DNA from: Promethearchaeota archaeon
GTDB lineage: Archaea > Asgardarchaeota > Lokiarchaeia > Sigyniarchaeales > SOKP01
Length of the DNA stretch: 6,270 nucleotides
Assembly: GCA_016840695.1 (NCBI GenBank)
Contig: JAEORV010000103.1
Span: forward strand, 1 to 6,270
Direction of reading: 5' to 3'
Part shown: piece after piece, positions 4,695-6,270 of the stretch
Numbering within the stretch: the stretch's first letter is position 1
Layout: every line of letters starts with the position of its first letter
Notes under the pieces: model-generated
Database searches by the model: none
Told to the model about the DNA's origin: nothing
The model's input: only the letters and a program-made list of their open reading frames with translations
Made by a program: the position numbers and the translations under genes

Positions 4695-5615
4695 GTGGAA
4701 AGAAAAGTAATAGGAGTAATTTCAGGAAAAGGGGGCGTTGGTAAAACTTCACTAACAGCTTCTTTAGCAAATATCGCAAAAGATGATGCTGAAATTGAGG
4801 TATTGGTAATTGATTGTGATGTTGATGCCCCAAATTTAGCAATTATTCTTCCTGCCGAAGATACGTCAAAAATTGATACTAAAGATGTGTATGCAACTCT
4901 CAAGGCTTCATTTTTACCAGACAAATGCGTGAATTGTAAGCAATGCATTGAAGATCATTTTTGCGAATTTAACGCGCTTAAATGGGATGATCAAAATTCA
5001 GTACCAATAATTAATTATCTAGCATGTGAAGGTTGTGGTGCTTGTAAAGTTTTATGTCCAGAACACGCTTTTGAAATAAATCCCGTTAAAAGTGGAGAAA
5101 TCATATCATTTCAATCTGAAATCGGAGTTCCATTAGTATACGGAAAAACTCGATTAGGGAGTACAACATCAGGTAAACTTGTATCAGATTCGAAAGAACA
5201 CGCACAAAAATTAAGAGAATTTGAAGACTCAAATCTAGTGATAATTGACGGACCTCCAGGAATAGGATGTCCTGTAATAGCTACGATATCAGGGCTGGAT
5301 TATATTATCACCATAACTGAGCCTACTCCTTCGGGTTTACACGATGTTATACGGGCAATTGAAGTGGTCAATCAATTTAACATACCTTTTGGGATTATAA
5401 TTAATAAACACGATTTAGAAAGCCCCTTTAAAGAGGAATTTCATGATTACATTGCTAAAACCGGGTATAATGTTTTAGGGCGAATTCCTTTTGATCTATC
5501 AATTCCCGAAGCAATGTCGTTTGCAAAGGCAGTAATCGAATACAAACCTGATTCAAAAGCAAGTCAAGCAATATTAGAAATCTATGAAAATATAAAAAAA
5601 GTCTTATGGAATTAA
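4695..5615 (+). CDS. MinD-superfamily ATPase with inserted 2[4Fe-4S] ferredoxin domain, second of pair
   Basis: A paralogue of the preceding gene, 306 residues from GTG 4695. GGTGA overlapping the previous stop (4681-4685) acts as ribosome site, so translation is probably coupled. Features: Walker A GKGGVGKTS (11-19) with signature Lys12; DCDVDAPN (40-47); an unusual first cluster motif C78-x2-C81-x2-C84-x5-C90, with Glu after the last Cys; a standard second motif C111-x2-C114-x2-C117-x3-C121-P; Walker B and switch IIDGPPGIGCP (183-193); TEPTPSG (208-214); and INKHD (236-240). Adjacent pairs of these ATPases are typical, and a heterodimer is likely by analogy to MinD-type dimers. Expected role: ATP-driven electron or cluster delivery to the NifX-family proteins of this locus, which is inference from context. 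Confidence 0.9.
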   Translation: MERKVIGVISGKGGVGKTSLTASLANIAKDDAEIEVLVIDCDVDAPNLAIILPAEDTSKIDTKDVYATLKASFLPDKCVNCKQCIEDHFCEFNALKWDDQNSVPIINYLACEGCGACKVLCPEHAFEINPVKSGEIISFQSEIGVPLVYGKTRLGSTTSGKLVSDSKEHAQKLREFEDSNLVIIDGPPGIGCPVIATISGLDYIITITEPTPSGLHDVIRAIEVVNQFNIPFGIIINKHDLESPFKEEFHDYIAKTGYNVLGRIPFDLSIPEAMSFAKAVIEYKPDSKASQAILEIYENIKKVLWN

Positions 5616-5624
5616 GATGAATAA

Positions 5625-6270
5625 ATGTTGGGAACAGATACTAGCTTAAAAATCTACGAACAACCTTCTTTTATTAACCTTATACTTACTTTATTCGGGA
5701 TTGCTCTTTTTATTATCAAATTAATCTTTAGTGTTTTAACAAATAGTTTAGCACTTCAAGCTGATGCTTTCGACAATATGACTGATATTATCATGTATAT
5801 TTCTGCTTTTATTGGGGTCATATTTGCACAAAAAAAACCAAATGAAAAATTTCCGTATGGATTCTATAAAATCGAAAATATCGTAAGTTTGATTATCTCT
5901 CTTTTTATTTTCTTTACGGCTTATAACATAATTTTAAGCTCCATTACTTCTATCATTAACTTTATTAATGGAACTTTTAAGATTGTTTATTTTTCACCAT
6001 TAGTTACAATATTTTTAATTTTTTCATTATGCATATCAATAATTATTACAGTTTATTTAAAAATAATAAACAAAAAAGTAAATTCACCAATTATTGAATC
6101 CGAAGGAAACGAAAAATTATTTGATATTCTCATTTCTTTCTCAGTAATCATAGGGTTCATTGGCGTTTCAATAAATTTCTATGTATTGGATTCAATTATA
6201 GGTTTATTCATCGCTATTTTCATAATAAAAGGAGGTTATGATACTTTTCTAGAATCAACAAAAGTTCTCT
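5625..6270 (+). CDS. Cation diffusion facilitator (CDF) family transporter, 3' end beyond window
   Basis: The first 215 residues of an integral membrane metal-cation transporter; CDF proteins export divalent metals such as Zn, Mn or Fe in exchange for protons. Six hydrophobic segments are visible (about 17-38, 43-68, 85-108, 122-146, 164-182 and 184-203). Family signatures: NSLALQADAFDNMTD with Asp50-x3-Asp54 in helix 2, KFPYGFYKIEN (75-85) in place of the common HPYGHGRxE, and LDSIIGLFIA (188-197) in helix 6. In helix 5 the usual His-x3-Asp reads Glu163-x3-Asp167, giving an all-carboxylate site. The cytoplasmic C-terminal domain lies outside the window. It starts 9 nt after the ATPase gene, so it is probably co-transcribed; the ribosome site is weak. 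The frame is open to the window edge. Confidence 0.85.
   Translation, partial: MLGTDTSLKIYEQPSFINLILTLFGIALFIIKLIFSVLTNSLALQADAFDNMTDIIMYISAFIGVIFAQKKPNEKFPYGFYKIENIVSLIISLFIFFTAYNIILSSITSIINFINGTFKIVYFSPLVTIFLIFSLCISIIITVYLKIINKKVNSPIIESEGNEKLFDILISFSVIIGFIGVSINFYVLDSIIGLFIAIFIIKGGYDTFLESTKVL

Noticed and set aside
4142..4948. Two antisense frames over the ferredoxin-MinD ATPase genes (4142-4369 and 4559-4948)
   Set aside because: Both lie opposite conserved motif-bearing coding sequence and show no protein signature of their own.

Overview
This AT-rich window is densely coded on the + strand. It carries eight complete genes and a ninth that runs off the right edge. The gene set points to a strict anaerobe: dinitrogenase-cofactor (NifX/MTH1175-type) proteins, MinD-type ATPases carrying ferredoxin modules, an Mrp/ApbC Fe-S carrier and an IscU-type scaffold. 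TATA-like elements, an unstructured poly-T stretch as the only terminator candidate, and the family types favour an archaeon. A low-GC lineage such as an Asgard/Lokiarchaeia-like genome is plausible, but this is inferred from style only. No rRNA, tRNA or lineage marker is present.

Layout. Positions 1-335 hold no convincing gene but are rich in regulatory-looking structure. There are three copies of TGAAT-N4-ATTCA (equal to TGAA-N6-TTCA, the shape of ArsR/SmtB-family operators), two identical 12-bp TATA-like palindromes, and a 13-bp inverted repeat around the promoter-proximal copy. Next come a NifX-family protein (336-743) and an OsmC-family protein (821-1321). A T-rich possible terminator follows, then an Mrp/ApbC P-loop Fe-S carrier (1384-2235), an IscU-like scaffold (2270-2731) and two more NifX-family paralogues (2745-3137 and 3238-3723). 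The second of these ends in a Gly/Met/Arg tail encoded by a 30-bp tandem repeat. Two consecutive MinD-superfamily ATPases with inserted 2[4Fe-4S] ferredoxin domains follow (3750-4685 and 4695-5615). A cation diffusion facilitator (CDF) transporter starts 9 nt later and is cut at the window end.

How the genes may work together. The combination of NifX/ORP-fold proteins, paired ferredoxin-MinD ATPases and an Mrp-type ATPase resembles the 'orange protein' (ORP) operons of sulfate-reducing bacteria. In those, a NifX-fold protein holds a Mo-Cu-sulfide cluster and works with MinD/Mrp-type ATPases. Here the module also contains its own IscU-like scaffold and an OsmC thiol protein, and it sits next to a metal transporter. 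I infer an anaerobic metal-sulfur cluster assembly or trafficking system, possibly under metal- or redox-responsive control. The metal, the cofactor and the client protein cannot be read from the sequence. No nitrogenase structural genes and no cysteine desulfurase are present.
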